From: Agromyces sp. S2-1-8
GTDB lineage: Bacteria > Actinomycetota > Actinomycetes > Actinomycetales > Microbacteriaceae
Assembly (NCBI RefSeq): GCF_021129215.1
Contig: NZ_JAJOLP010000001.1
Location: forward strand, 2,232,001-2,296,000
Direction: 5' to 3'
DNA: 64,000 nt
This document shows, in pieces, positions 1 to 9,345 of this stretch (the first letter of the stretch is position 1; every line of letters starts with the position of its first letter). The notes beneath the pieces are model-generated. The model saw only the letters and a program-made list of their open reading frames with translations, was not told where the DNA came from and did no database searches. A program made the position numbers and the translations under genes.

Positions 1-472
1 CGAGGCGAAGGCGCAGCTGCTCGAGACCAAGCCGACCCTCCTCGCCTACGACGACACGACGTTCTACTCGAAGCTCGTCTCTGGCGAGGCCGCCATGGTC
101 GAGGCCTGGGACGGCTGGTGCAACTACGGCATCGCCGAGAACCCCGACATCGAGTTCGTGATCCCCGACGAGGGCGCCGACCTGTGGGTCGACACCATGA
201 CGGTGCTCAAGAGCTCGGAGAACAAGGAGGCCGCGATGGCCTTCGTCAACTACATCCTCGACCCCGAGGTGCAGACCTGGGTCGCCGAGAACATCCTCTA
301 CAAGGTGCCGAACCAGGCCGCGATGGAGGCCCTCGACCCGGCGCTCGTCGAGCAGTACCCGACGCTCGGCATCTCGGTCGACGAACTGTTCGAGCAGGAG
401 GTCATCGTCGACCTCGGCGAGGACACGACGAAGTACGTCGACCTCAACGCCGAAGTGCTGGCGACCAACTGA
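1..472 (+). CDS. ABC transporter substrate-binding protein, polyamine (PotD) type, 5' truncated
   Basis: C-terminal part of a periplasmic-type binding protein; the gene begins left of the window and is open from base 2. The readable ~156 residues contain the SGEAAMVEAWDGW segment and a C-terminal helical stretch (SENKEAAMAFVNYILDPE) typical of the spermidine/putrescine-binding family, where acidic and Trp residues grip the amine. It is followed after 4 bases by two permeases and an ATPase in the usual potD-potB-potC-potA relation, so it should deliver substrate to that importer. The polyamine assignment rests on family resemblance and on the amine-catabolic genes downstream; another cationic substrate is possible. 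Confidence 0.8.
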   Translation, partial: EAKAQLLETKPTLLAYDDTTFYSKLVSGEAAMVEAWDGWCNYGIAENPDIEFVIPDEGADLWVDTMTVLKSSENKEAAMAFVNYILDPEVQTWVAENILYKVPNQAAMEALDPALVEQYPTLGISVDELFEQEVIVDLGEDTTKYVDLNAEVLATN

Positions 473-476
473 CGCC

Positions 477-1379
477 GTGACGTCGACACTCGACCGGAAG
501 GCCCCCGCCGTACGCGCACCCCGCGCGCGGCGGGGGTTCGCCCCGGTTCCGTTCCTCGCCCCGGGCCTCGTCTTCCTGATCGCCTTCATGGCGATCCCGG
601 TGGGCCTGCTCGCGTTCTACAGCTTCTTCAAGCGCGGCCGCTTCGGCGGCGTCGTGTTCGAGTTCACGCTCGACAACTGGGTGAAGCTCTTCGAGCCGCT
701 GTACCTCGGTGTCATCGTGCAGTCGGTCGGCGTCGCGCTCGTCGTGACCCTCCTGGCGCTCCTCATCGGCTACCCGATGGCGTACGCCATCGCCGGGCTC
801 TCGCCGAAGTGGCGCACCGTCGCGCTCGTCGCGATCGTGCTGCCGTTCTGGACGAACTTCCTCATCCGCACGTACGCGTGGATCCTGCTGCTCAACAATG
901 CGGGCTGGGTGAACCAGTGGCTGCAGTCGCTCGGCATCGTCGACGAGCCGATCGCGATGCTGTACACCCCGCAGGCGATCGTGGTCGGACTGCTCTACAT
1001 GTACCTGCCGCTCATGGTGCTGCCGCTCTACGCGTCGCTCCAGCAGCTCGATCCTTCGCTCCGCGAGGCGGCGACGAACCTCGGCGCCACCCCGTGGCGC
1101 ACCTTCCGCACCGTCACGCTGCCGCTCTCGCTGCCGGGGGCGCTCACCGGCTGCATCTTCGTGTTCGTGCCGGCCATGTCGAACTTCGTGATTCCCGAGC
1201 TCATCGGCGGCGGCAAGACGATCATGGTCGGCAACCTCGTACGCGACCAGTTCTTCGAGGCGCGCGACTGGCCGTTCGGCGCGACCCTCGCGCTCGTGCT
1301 CACGATCATGCTCGTGCTCGTCATCCTCGTGCAGTCCGCGGTCTCGCGGCGCCTGACCGAAGGGAGCCGCCGTGGCTGA
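477..1379 (+). CDS. potB: ABC transporter permease, polyamine type (PotB-like)
   Basis: A 300-residue inner-membrane permease with about six hydrophobic segments and the binding-protein-dependent transport motif near residues 190-215 (EAATNLGATPWRTFRTVTLP), which docks on the ATPase. The GTG start lies 4 bases after the binding-protein stop. The 3' end overlaps the next permease by 8 bases, a sign of translational coupling. With its partner it forms the channel of the importer encoded at 1-3356. The family also includes permeases for other organic cations, so polyamine is the likely but not proven substrate. Confidence 0.85.
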   Translation: MTSTLDRKAPAVRAPRARRGFAPVPFLAPGLVFLIAFMAIPVGLLAFYSFFKRGRFGGVVFEFTLDNWVKLFEPLYLGVIVQSVGVALVVTLLALLIGYPMAYAIAGLSPKWRTVALVAIVLPFWTNFLIRTYAWILLLNNAGWVNQWLQSLGIVDEPIAMLYTPQAIVVGLLYMYLPLMVLPLYASLQQLDPSLREAATNLGATPWRTFRTVTLPLSLPGALTGCIFVFVPAMSNFVIPELIGGGKTIMVGNLVRDQFFEARDWPFGATLALVLTIMLVLVILVQSAVSRRLTEGSRRG

Positions 1380-2214
1380 CACCGGCAACCCGCCGACGAC
1401 CGCGATGCGCGAGGCCGATCCGGCGTCGGCGCCGCGGGCGGTGCGCAAGGCCCGAGGCATCCTCGTGCCGTTGTGGCTCGGCTACGCGTTCCTCTACCTG
1501 CCGATCCTCGTGGTCGTGATCATGAGCTTCAACGACTCCGAGAACCTGTTCGTCTGGCGCGGGTTCTCGCTGCGCTGGTACCCCGAGCTCTTCGCCGACG
1601 AGCAGATCATGCAGGGCCTCGCGAACACGCTCGTCGTCGCCGCCGGCGCCACGGCGATCGCGACGGTGCTCGGCACGCTGCTCGCGTACGGCATCCAGAA
1701 GTACACGCGTGGCGGACTCATCCGCGCCTTCGCGATCGCGCCCGCCATCCTGCCCGACCTGCTGCTCGGCATCGGCCTGCTCACGTTCTTCTCGTTGCTG
1801 TCGTTGACGCTCGGCCTGCACTCGGCGATCCTCGCGCACGCCGTGTTCGCGACCGCGTTCGTCACCGCGATCGTGCTCGCCCGCATGGCGAGCCTCGACC
1901 AGAGCCTCGAGGAGGCGTCGCGCGACCTCGGCGCGGGTCCCGTGCGCACCTTCATGCGCGTGACACTGCCGCAGCTCGCCCCGGGCATCGTCGCGGGCGC
2001 GCTGCTCGCGTTCACGCTCTCGATCGACGAGTTCGTGATCGCGTTCTTCACCACCGCGCCGACCCAGCCGACCTTGCCGATCGTCATCTACTCGATGGTG
2101 CGCTTCGGGGTCACGCCCGAGGTCAACGCCCTCGCCACCATCCTCCTGCTCGTGAGCATCGTCACGGTGATCGCGGCGCAACGACTGACCCGACTGACAG
2201 GAACCGTGAAGTGA
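1372..2214 (+). CDS. potC: ABC transporter permease, polyamine type (PotC-like)
   Basis: A 280-residue second permease of the same importer. It has six predicted membrane segments and the EAA-loop sequence EEASRDLGAGPVRTFMRVTLP for coupling to the ATPase. The GTG start overlaps the preceding permease by 8 bases, and its stop overlaps the next start in a GTGA junction, so the four transporter genes form one tightly packed operon. Two different permeases per transporter is the rule for the PotABCD and related Fe3+/thiamine importers; the sequence here is closest in style to PotC. Confidence 0.85.
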   Translation: MADTGNPPTTAMREADPASAPRAVRKARGILVPLWLGYAFLYLPILVVVIMSFNDSENLFVWRGFSLRWYPELFADEQIMQGLANTLVVAAGATAIATVLGTLLAYGIQKYTRGGLIRAFAIAPAILPDLLLGIGLLTFFSLLSLTLGLHSAILAHAVFATAFVTAIVLARMASLDQSLEEASRDLGAGPVRTFMRVTLPQLAPGIVAGALLAFTLSIDEFVIAFFTTAPTQPTLPIVIYSMVRFGVTPEVNALATILLLVSIVTVIAAQRLTRLTGTVK

Positions 2215-3356
2215 GCACCGCACCCCTCCTCCGCGTCGACGGCGTGCGCGCCGTCTACGGCGACACCGTCGCCCTCCACGACATCTCGCTCGACATCGCC
2301 GACAACGAGTTCTTCGCCCTGCTCGGGCCGTCGGGGTGCGGCAAGACGACGCTGCTGCGCTCGATCGCCGGCTTCGAGACGCCGGCCGCGGGTCGCATCG
2401 AGATCGACGGCGACGACCTGCTGCGCATGCCGGCGCACCGACGCCCGGTGAACATGATGTTCCAGAGCTACGCACTGTTCCCGCACATGTCGGTCGAGAA
2501 GAACGTCGCCTACGGGCTCGAGTCCGAGGGGGTCGGCCGGGCGGAGACCGCGAAGCGCGTCGCGGAGGTGATGGACGTCGTCGGCCTCGGCCACCTCGCC
2601 AAGCGCCGACCGGGCCAGCTGTCGGGCGGCCAGCGCCAGCGCGTCGCGCTCGCCCGCGCGATCGTCAAGCGCCCGAGGCTGCTGCTCCTCGACGAGCCGC
2701 TCTCGGCACTCGACCGGCAGGTGCGGGCGTCGATGCAGCTCGAGCTCAAGCGGCTGCAGCACGAGGTCGGGCTCACGTTCGTCGTCGTCACCCACGACCA
2801 GGAGGAGGCCATGTCGATGGCGGACCGCATCGCCGTGCTGCGCGACGGTCGTCTCGAGCAGCTCGCCACCCCGCAGGAGCTCTACGCGAACCCGGCCACG
2901 CGCTTCGTCGCGTCGTTCATCGGCTCGGCGAACCTGCTCGACGGTGTCGTTCGCCCGGGGCGGGTCGACGTACCCGGCGTCGGCGCCGTCGAGGTGGCAG
3001 CGCACGCGCTGCCCGACGGCACCCCGGCGACCGCGGTCGTACGACCCGAAGACGTCGACCTCACCGCCGATGCGGCGACGGCCGCGCTCTCGGGCGTCGT
3101 CGTCGACACCTACTTCCTCGGCGGGGCGTCGACGCTCTCGATCGAGGTCGCGGGCCTCGCGGCGCCGATCATCGCCTCGGTGCACGGCACGAGCGCGCTC
3201 ACCCGCGGCGACGCGGTGGGCGTGCGGTTCGGGCGGGCGGCCGCGGTCTCCCGCGACGCGGCGACCGTCGACGACCAGGACGGCACCGATGACTCGGCGG
3301 AACCGACCGGCGTCGCGGGCACGCCTCAGGAGGAGGCGGAGGGGGTCAGGTCATGA
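2211..3356 (+). CDS. potA: ABC transporter ATP-binding protein, polyamine type (PotA-like)
   Basis: The energy-coupling ATPase of the importer, 381 residues from the GTG that overlaps the previous stop by 4 bases. Walker A is GPSGCGKTT at 39-47, the signature LSGGQ starts at 137, and Walker B ends in D161-E162. The C-terminal ~130 residues form a TOBE-like regulatory domain as in PotA and MalK. The reading frame is open far upstream, but the GTG start matches the family N terminus. Its 3' end overlaps the convergent TetR gene by 31 bases. Confidence 0.88.
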   Translation: MSTAPLLRVDGVRAVYGDTVALHDISLDIADNEFFALLGPSGCGKTTLLRSIAGFETPAAGRIEIDGDDLLRMPAHRRPVNMMFQSYALFPHMSVEKNVAYGLESEGVGRAETAKRVAEVMDVVGLGHLAKRRPGQLSGGQRQRVALARAIVKRPRLLLLDEPLSALDRQVRASMQLELKRLQHEVGLTFVVVTHDQEEAMSMADRIAVLRDGRLEQLATPQELYANPATRFVASFIGSANLLDGVVRPGRVDVPGVGAVEVAAHALPDGTPATAVVRPEDVDLTADAATAALSGVVVDTYFLGGASTLSIEVAGLAAPIIASVHGTSALTRGDAVGVRFGRAAAVSRDAATVDDQDGTDDSAEPTGVAGTPQEEAEGVRS

Positions 3357-3946
3357 CCCGTCGCGAGCCGCGCGCTCGCCACGATGAGCTCGTAGGCCCC
3401 GTCGTGGTCGATCGTGGGGTGGCCGGCGATGATGCGATAGCCGTACGCGTCCTCGAGGGCGACGAGGTTGCGCGCGATCACGAGCGACGGCTGCGCGAGG
3501 GCGAAGATGCCGCGTGCGGCGCCCTGCTCGAGCACGACCTGGTACATGCCGACCTGGCGGTCGTAGAGGGTCGTGAGCAGCGACGCCATGAGGGGGTTGC
3601 GGCCGGCCGACCCGCCGAGCTCGCAGAGCAGCCGCACCTCGGTGTCGCCCGGGCCGCTCGGCAGGCCCGACTTCGCGAGGGCCAGCAGGCGTGCCACCGG
3701 GTCGTCGGGCAGTTGTTCGAGCATGCGCACGCGCGCCTCGTAGAAGCGCTCCATGCCGGCACGGTTCGCCTCGAACATCAGCTCGTCGATGTCGGGGTAG
3801 TAGTACAGCACCGCGCTCGACGTGAGGCCCGCCTCTTCCGCGACGCGATTCAGTCGCGCCCCGTCGGGGCCGTGCGCCGCGATCGCGCGCTGGGCCGCCG
3901 CGACGAGTTGGCTGCGTCGCTCCTCCTGCCGCTTCGGCCGCGCCAT
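3326..3946 (-). CDS. TetR/AcrR-family transcriptional regulator
   Basis: A 206-residue repressor-type protein starting MARPKRQEERR. The N-terminal helix-turn-helix (about residues 10-55) contains RLNRVAEEAGLTSSAVLYYYPDIDEL, characteristic of the BetI-like TetR branch; the C-terminal half is a helical ligand/dimerisation domain. The start is chosen because a GAGGGGAG ribosome site sits 5 bases before it; upstream in-frame codons would run through an AT-rich promoter region. It is divergent from the glycosyltransferase-oxidase operon and convergent with potA, so it plausibly senses an amine or aldehyde and controls the flanking operons. Confidence 0.85.
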   Translation of the reverse strand: MARPKRQEERRSQLVAAAQRAIAAHGPDGARLNRVAEEAGLTSSAVLYYYPDIDELMFEANRAGMERFYEARVRMLEQLPDDPVARLLALAKSGLPSGPGDTEVRLLCELGGSAGRNPLMASLLTTLYDRQVGMYQVVLEQGAARGIFALAQPSLVIARNLVALEDAYGYRIIAGHPTIDHDGAYELIVASARLATGHDLTPSASS

Positions 3947-4022
3947 TCGGGCTCCCCTCACCGTCGAGTTCTCTGTACTGCTGGTCAATGATACGTCGAT
4001 GCGGCCAGATTTCTCGCAACCC

Positions 4023-4051
4023 TTGACAACTCGAATTCTTTTCATCACGAT
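4023..4051 (+). promoter_or_regulatory. Promoter for the glycosyltransferase-oxidase operon
   Basis: A perfect -35 hexamer TTGACA (4023-4028) is followed after 17 bases by CACGAT (4046-4051), a weak -10. It lies in an unusually AT-rich 130-base gap between divergent genes. An AAGGAG ribosome site (4066-4071) precedes the ATG at 4078. The TetR operator should be in this gap, but I see no convincing palindrome. Confidence 0.55.
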
Positions 4052-4077
4052 TCAATAAATCGACGAAGGAGTCACCA

Positions 4078-5379
4078 ATGGCAGACGAGCGCCGCACCTT
4101 CCTCTTCATGCCCGAGAGCGCCTACGGCCCGACGAACAACTGCATCGGCATCGGAAACGTGCTCCTGCAGCGCGGCCACCGCGTCGTGTTCGCCGCCGAG
4201 CGCTCGTGGGAGGGCAAGCTCGCCGCCCTCGGCTTCGAGGAGGATCTCGTCGACCTCGCACCGGCACCCGAGGAGGAGGTCGAGCAGGATGCCGGCCAGT
4301 TCTGGAAGGACTACATCCGGGAGGTGTCGCCCGAGTTCCGCAAGACGACCGCCGAGCAGCTCGAGACGGTCACGCTCCCGATCTGGCAGGCGCTCGTCGA
4401 CGGCGCGAAGTACTGCGAGCCGCAGCTGAAGGCGATCATCGAGCGGGTGCGGCCCGATGTCGTCGTCGAAGACAACGTCCTCGCCTTCCCGGCGCTCGTC
4501 ACCGCGGGCGTTCCGTTCGTTCGCATCGTGTCGTGCAACCCGCTCGAGGTGCCCGGCGACGACATCGCGCCCGTCTTCTCGGGGCTGGCCGAAGACGACC
4601 GGGCGGCCTGGCCCGCGTTCCGCGCCGAGTACGACCGCACGCACCGCGCGCTCTGGCAGGAGTTCGACGCGTGGGTGCAGGAGCAGGGGGCACCCGCCCT
4701 GCCCGAGCTCGAGTTCATCCACCGCGGCGACGCGAACCTCTACGTCTACCCCGAGGTGCTCGACTACACCGACGCCCGCCCCCTGGACGAGACCTGGCAC
4801 CGGCTCGACTCGTCGGTGCGCGAGACCGAGCAGGCACCCGCCGAACTGCCCGCCTCGTTCACCGACGGCAGCCGCCCGCTCGTCTACTTCAGCCTCGGCT
4901 CGCTCGGCTCGGCCGACGTCGAGCTCATGCGCCGGGTGATCGCGGCGCTCGCCGACCAGCCGATCAACGTCATCGTCTCGAAGGGGCCGTTGCACGACGA
5001 GATCGAGCTCGCCGACAACATGTGGGGCGCCGAGTTCCTGCCGCAGACCACGATCCTGCCGCTCGTCGACCTCGTCATCACCCACGGCGGCAACAACACG
5101 ACGACCGAGGCGCTGCACTTCGGCAAGCCCATGGTGCTGCTGCCGCTCTTCTGGGACCAGTACGACAATGCGCAACGCGTCCACGAGAAGGGCTACGGCC
5201 TCCGGCTCGACCCGTACCGCTTCACGCCCGACGAGCTCGCGGACGCCGTGCGCACCCTCGTGGGCGACGCGGCCCTGCGCGAGCGCGTGGCGGCCGCCGG
5301 GGCGGAGATCCGCTCGCGCGACGGCGTCTCGGCCGCCGCCGACGTGATCGAGCGCGTCGGCGCCCGGGAACGGGTGTGA
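4078..5379 (+). CDS. GT1-family UDP-glycosyltransferase-like protein
   Basis: A 433-residue GT-B fold protein. The N-terminal half begins with a Rossmann-type strand (RRTFLFMPESAYGPTNNCIGIG) for the acceptor. The C-terminal half carries the nucleotide-sugar site of the UGT/macrolide-glycosyltransferase family: YFSLGSLG near residue 268, HGGNN at 336-340 and the following TEAL..GKPMVLLPLFWDQYDNAQRV. It is the first gene of an operon with an FAD amine-oxidase-like protein (4-base overlap) and an aldehyde dehydrogenase. The acceptor is unknown. The setting suggests an amine or a product of polyamine catabolism, an unusual partnership. The enzyme class is clear, the substrate is not. Confidence 0.8.
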   Translation: MADERRTFLFMPESAYGPTNNCIGIGNVLLQRGHRVVFAAERSWEGKLAALGFEEDLVDLAPAPEEEVEQDAGQFWKDYIREVSPEFRKTTAEQLETVTLPIWQALVDGAKYCEPQLKAIIERVRPDVVVEDNVLAFPALVTAGVPFVRIVSCNPLEVPGDDIAPVFSGLAEDDRAAWPAFRAEYDRTHRALWQEFDAWVQEQGAPALPELEFIHRGDANLYVYPEVLDYTDARPLDETWHRLDSSVRETEQAPAELPASFTDGSRPLVYFSLGSLGSADVELMRRVIAALADQPINVIVSKGPLHDEIELADNMWGAEFLPQTTILPLVDLVITHGGNNTTTEALHFGKPMVLLPLFWDQYDNAQRVHEKGYGLRLDPYRFTPDELADAVRTLVGDAALRERVAAAGAEIRSRDGVSAAADVIERVGARERV

Positions 5380-6818
5380 GCGCCACCGGGGCGCGAGCGC
5401 AGCAACGGGCGCAGGCGCAGGCCGAGGCGGCGCTCGCCGACGCAGCGCCCCGCGCCTACTGGACCGACCGCGCGCAGCGCGACGGCGCCCCGTCGCCGCG
5501 GACATCGCTGACCGGCCAGGACGAGGCCGACCTCGTCGTCATCGGGGCGGGGTTCACCGGCCTCTGGACCGCCTGGCGGGCGCTCGAGCGCGACCCCGCG
5601 GCATCCGTCGTGGTGCTCGAGGCCGAACGCGTGGCGCACGGGGCGACCGGGCGCAACGGCGGCTTCGTCTCGAGCTCGCTCACGCACGGGCTCACCCACG
5701 GCACCGCGATCTGGCCCGACCAGGTGGGCGCCCTGCACGACGAGGGCGAGCGAAACCTCGCCGAGCTCGTCGCGACGATCGAGGCGGCCGGCATCGACTG
5801 CGCGCTGCGGCGCGCCGGCAAGACGACGATCGCGATCGAACCGTGGCAGCTCGACGGGCTGCGCGAGGCGCACGAGCTCGGTGCCAGGCACGGGGTCGAG
5901 CTCGAACTGCAGGACCGCGACGAGGTGCAGGCGGACGTGCACTCGCCGACGTACCTCGGCGGCCTCCGCGACCGCACCGGGACGGTGCTCATCGACCCCG
6001 CGCGGCTCGCGTGGGGCATGGCCGCGGAGCTCGAACGCCGCGGGGTGCGCATCTTCGAGGCATCCGCCGTCACCGGCATCGACCGGCAGGGCGCGGGCGT
6101 GCGCGTGCGCACTGTGCTCGGGCACGTCGACGCGCGCGACGCGGTCATCGCGACCGCGGCCTACCCGGCGCCGCTCCGGCGGCTCGGCAACTACATCATG
6201 CCGCTCTACGACCACGTGCTCATGACCGAGCCGCTCGACGTCGCGCAGCAGGCGGCGATCGGCTGGTCCGAGGGGCAGGGGCTCACCGACGCGGGCAACC
6301 AGTTCCACTACTACCGGCCGACCGCCGACGGGCGCATCCTGTTCGGCGGCTGGGACGCCGTGTACTACTTCGGCGGCAGGGTCGATGCGGGGCTCGAGCA
6401 GCGCGACGCCTCGCACGAACTGCTCGCGCGCCACTTCTTCGAGACCTTCCCGCAGCTGGACGGCGTGCGGTTCACGCACCGGTGGGCCGGGCCGATCGAC
6501 TCGACGACCCGATTCACGGCGGCGTACGGCACCGCCCGCGGCGGGCGGGTCGCCTATGCGGTCGGGCACACCGGCCTGGGCGTGGGGGCATCGCGATTCT
6601 CGGCGGACGTCGCGCTCGACCTGCTCTCGGGCGAGCCGACGTCGCGCCTGCGCTACGACATCGTGCGCCGCCGTCCGTTCCCCATCCCGCCCGAGCCGCT
6701 CCGCAACCCGATCGTGCAGTTCACGCGGCGCTCGATCCTCGCGGCCGACGCCCGCGAGGGCCGACGCAACCTGTGGCTGCGCACGCTCGACCGGTTCGGC
6801 CTCGGCTTCAACTCCTGA
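5376..6818 (+). CDS. FAD-dependent oxidoreductase, DAO family (gamma-glutamylputrescine oxidase-like)
   Basis: A 480-residue flavoprotein of the D-amino-acid-oxidase superfamily. The dinucleotide-binding motif GAGFTG is at 57-62, followed by a conserved ATGRNGGFVSS segment that contacts the flavin, and a C-terminal GRVAYAVGHTGLGVG motif. A ~50-residue N-terminal arm (YWTDRA) precedes the fold, as in PuuB-type oxidases. The GTG start overlaps the glycosyltransferase stop in GTGA; longer readings of this frame run through that gene and are rejected. It likely oxidises a (glutamyl)polyamine to an aldehyde that the next enzyme removes. The exact substrate is inferred from context. Confidence 0.83.
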   Translation: MSATGARAQQRAQAQAEAALADAAPRAYWTDRAQRDGAPSPRTSLTGQDEADLVVIGAGFTGLWTAWRALERDPAASVVVLEAERVAHGATGRNGGFVSSSLTHGLTHGTAIWPDQVGALHDEGERNLAELVATIEAAGIDCALRRAGKTTIAIEPWQLDGLREAHELGARHGVELELQDRDEVQADVHSPTYLGGLRDRTGTVLIDPARLAWGMAAELERRGVRIFEASAVTGIDRQGAGVRVRTVLGHVDARDAVIATAAYPAPLRRLGNYIMPLYDHVLMTEPLDVAQQAAIGWSEGQGLTDAGNQFHYYRPTADGRILFGGWDAVYYFGGRVDAGLEQRDASHELLARHFFETFPQLDGVRFTHRWAGPIDSTTRFTAAYGTARGGRVAYAVGHTGLGVGASRFSADVALDLLSGEPTSRLRYDIVRRRPFPIPPEPLRNPIVQFTRRSILAADAREGRRNLWLRTLDRFGLGFNS

Positions 6819-6907
6819 CCACCCGCTCGCCGAGCCCGTCGACGCGAGCCGCACGACCGCTGGGTCCGCTCCGACGGACTCGGTGAACGAGACGAGAGGA
6901 GCTCTCC

Positions 6908-8362
6908 ATGAGCACCGGAACCTTCATCGGCGACTACCGCGCCGGCACCGGCGGCGACGCCGTGATCACCAATCCCGCCACTGAGGAGGAGGTCGCCGCG
7001 TTCACCTCATCGGGCGTCGCCGACGTCGACGAGGCCGCGGCGGCGGCGCGGGCGGCGCAGCCGGCGTGGGCCGCGAAGACGCCGGGGGAGCGCTCGCTCG
7101 CGCTCCTGCGGCTCGCCGACGCCCTCGAGGATGACGCGGCGAATCTCGCCCGCCTCGAGGTCGAGGACTCGGGCAAGCCCTGGACGACCGCATTCGACGG
7201 CGAGCTGCCGTTCGGCATCGACAACCTGCGGTTCTTCGCCGGGGCGGCGCGCTCGCTCGACGGCACCGGGGCGGGGTCGTTCTCGAACGGATACACGTCG
7301 ATCCTCACCCGGCGCCCCGTCGGCGTCGTCGCGGGCATCACACCGTGGAACTTCCCGCTCATCATGGCGATCTGGAAGGCCGGTCCCGCGCTCGCCGCGG
7401 GGAACGCCGTGATCGTGAAGCCCGCGCCGGCGACCCCGCGCACGACGCTCCGCTTCGCCGAACTCGCGGTCGAGGCCGGACTGCCCGCAGGCCTCTTCAA
7501 CGTCGTCACGGGCGACGCCGAGGTCGGGCAGGCGCTCGTGACGCACCGCGAGGTCGACATGGTGAGCGTCACCGGGTCGACCCAGACCGGCAAGGCCGTC
7601 ATGCGCGGCGCCGTCGACGGCGTGAAGCGCGTGCATCTCGAGCTCGGCGGCAAGGCGCCCGTCATCGTCTTCGCGGACGCCGACCTCGGCGCGATGGCGC
7701 AGGCCGTCACGATGGGGGCGACGTACAACTCGGGACAGGACTGCACCGCGGCGACCCGCGTCTACCTCGAGCGGTCGATCTTCGACGACGGGGTCGCGGC
7801 ACTGCGGCAGGCCGTGGCGAGCGTCGTCGCCGGCGACCCGATGGACCCCGAGACCCACATCGGGCCGCTCGTGTCGAAGGCGCACCGTTCGCGCGTCGAG
7901 GGCTTCGTGACGCGCGCCGTCGCGGAGGGGGCCGAGGCGCTCGTCGGCGGCCGGTCGATCGATGGCCCGGGATCGTACTTCGCACCGACCCTGCTCGTCG
8001 GCGCGGCGCAATCGTCGGAGATCGTGCAGGGCGAGGTGTTCGGCCCCGTGCTCGTGGTGCTGCCGTTCGACGGCGAGGCAGGCGGCATCGCGCTCGCGAA
8101 CGACAGCGCGTACGGGCTCGCCTCATCGGTCTGGACGACCGATGTCGGCCGCGCGCTGCGGGTGAGCCAGTCGCTCGACGTGGGCGTCACGTGGGTGAAC
8201 GACCACCTGCCGATCGCGTCGGAGGCCCCGCACGGCGGCGTCAAGGGGTCGGGCTTCGGCAAGGACATGTCGATCGAGCCGCTGCTCGACTACTCGGTGA
8301 CCCGGCACCTCATGATCCGGCACGCGCCGCCGCCCGAGACGACCGGGTTCCGCCCGGCCTGA
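6908..8362 (+). CDS. Aldehyde dehydrogenase, aminobutyraldehyde/betaine-aldehyde type
   Basis: A 484-residue NAD(P)-dependent aldehyde dehydrogenase. The general-base Glu is E245 in HLELGGK and the catalytic Cys is C279 in [16 protein letters not shown] and [11 protein letters not shown] (cofactor loop) are also present. A GAGAGGAG ribosome site precedes the ATG. The NSGQDC form is typical of gamma-aminobutyraldehyde dehydrogenases, which turn the product of putrescine oxidation into GABA. It lies 89 bases after the oxidase gene and probably belongs to the same transcript. Confidence 0.87.
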   Translation: MSTGTFIGDYRAGTGGDAVITNPATEEEVAAFTSSGVADVDEAAAAARAAQPAWAAKTPGERSLALLRLADALEDDAANLARLEVEDSGKPWTTAFDGELPFGIDNLRFFAGAARSLDGTGAGSFSNGYTSILTRRPVGVVAGITPWNFPLIMAIWKAGPALAAGNAVIVKPAPATPRTTLRFAELAVEAGLPAGLFNVVTGDAEVGQALVTHREVDMVSVTGSTQTGKAVMRGAVDGVKRVHLELGGKAPVIVFADADLGAMAQAVTMGATYNSGQDCTAATRVYLERSIFDDGVAALRQAVASVVAGDPMDPETHIGPLVSKAHRSRVEGFVTRAVAEGAEALVGGRSIDGPGSYFAPTLLVGAAQSSEIVQGEVFGPVLVVLPFDGEAGGIALANDSAYGLASSVWTTDVGRALRVSQSLDVGVTWVNDHLPIASEAPHGGVKGSGFGKDMSIEPLLDYSVTRHLMIRHAPPPETTGFRPA

Positions 8363-8439
8363 GCGCTGCCGTCGCCGCCGACGGGGGCGGCACGCGCAGA
8401 CGACGACATGACACGACGACAGACGGAGAGGCACGATCG

Positions 8440-9345
8440 ATGACGAAGCGGATCACGAAGGCGGTCATTCCTGCGGCGGGGTTGGGGACGCGGTTCCTGC
8501 CGGCGACGAAGGCGATGCCGAAGGAGATGCTGCCGGTGGTGGACAAGCCGGCGATCCAGTACGTGGTCGAGGAGGCCGTGGCGGCGGGGTTGACGGATGT
8601 GTTGATGATCACGGGTCGGAACAAGAACGCGTTGGAGAACCATTTCGACCGGGTCGCGGAGTTGGAGGCGACGCTGGAGCGCAAGGGCGATACGGCGAAG
8701 CTGGAGAAGGTGAACGAGTCGACCGATCTGGCGGACATGCATTACGTGCGGCAGGGTGACCCGCTGGGGCTCGGGCATGCGGTGCATCGGGCGCACATGC
8801 ATGTGGGTGATGAGCCGTTCGCGGTGCTGCTGGGGGATGACATCATCGATGCCCGGGACGAGTTGTTGACGCGGATGCTGGACGAGCAGCAGAAGCGGGA
8901 CGCGTCGATCGTGGCCTTGTTGGAGGTGGACCCGGATCAGATCCACCTGTACGGGGCTGCGCAGGTCGAGCCGACCGACGATCCCGATGTGGTGCGGATC
9001 ACGGGGTTGGTGGAGAAGCCCGCGAAGGAGGTCGCGCCGTCGAACTACGCGGTGATCGGCCGGTACGTGCTCAAGCCCGAGGTGTTCGGCATCCTGGCCG
9101 ACACGCCGCCGGGCAAGGGTGGTGAGATCCAGTTGACCGATGCGTTGATGACGATGGCCGGAGATGTGGCGGGCACGGGCGGGGTGTACGGGGTCGTGTT
9201 CCGGGGTCGCCGGTACGACACGGGCGACAAGCTGGACTACATCAAGGCCGTGATCCAGCTCGCGGTCGATCGCGAGGACCTCGGCGCCGACCTGCGCTCC
9301 TGGCTCATCGACTACACCGACACCCTCACCCCACCCACCCACTGA
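8440..9345 (+). CDS. galU: UTP-glucose-1-phosphate uridylyltransferase
   Basis: A 301-residue nucleotidyltransferase making UDP-glucose for cell-envelope polysaccharides. The N terminus carries the nucleotide-binding sequence AGLGTRFLPATKAMPKEMLP, followed by VLLGDDIID and the conserved VEKP and GEIQLTDA segments. The ATG is preceded by GGAGAGGC. Codon use is odd: from about 8455 to 9235 Leu is mostly TTG/CTG and Arg mostly CGG, while the last ~100 bases return to the CTC/CGC habit of the neighbours. That suggests a recombined or converted segment. It may supply UDP-sugar to the glycosyltransferase upstream, but this is only a guess. Confidence 0.93.
   Translation: MTKRITKAVIPAAGLGTRFLPATKAMPKEMLPVVDKPAIQYVVEEAVAAGLTDVLMITGRNKNALENHFDRVAELEATLERKGDTAKLEKVNESTDLADMHYVRQGDPLGLGHAVHRAHMHVGDEPFAVLLGDDIIDARDELLTRMLDEQQKRDASIVALLEVDPDQIHLYGAAQVEPTDDPDVVRITGLVEKPAKEVAPSNYAVIGRYVLKPEVFGILADTPPGKGGEIQLTDALMTMAGDVAGTGGVYGVVFRGRRYDTGDKLDYIKAVIQLAVDREDLGADLRSWLIDYTDTLTPPTH

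Noticed and set aside
444-1460. Long open frame on the minus strand opposite the potB permease gene
   Set aside because: Its Arg/His/Glu-rich composition is the mirror of a high-GC coding gene; it has no domain, no ribosome site, and the plus-strand permease is certain. Many similar long frames opposite real genes were dismissed for the same reason.
3947-4077. TetR operator between the regulator and the glycosyltransferase
   Set aside because: The region is AT-rich with a clear promoter, but I could not find an inverted repeat good enough to call an operator.
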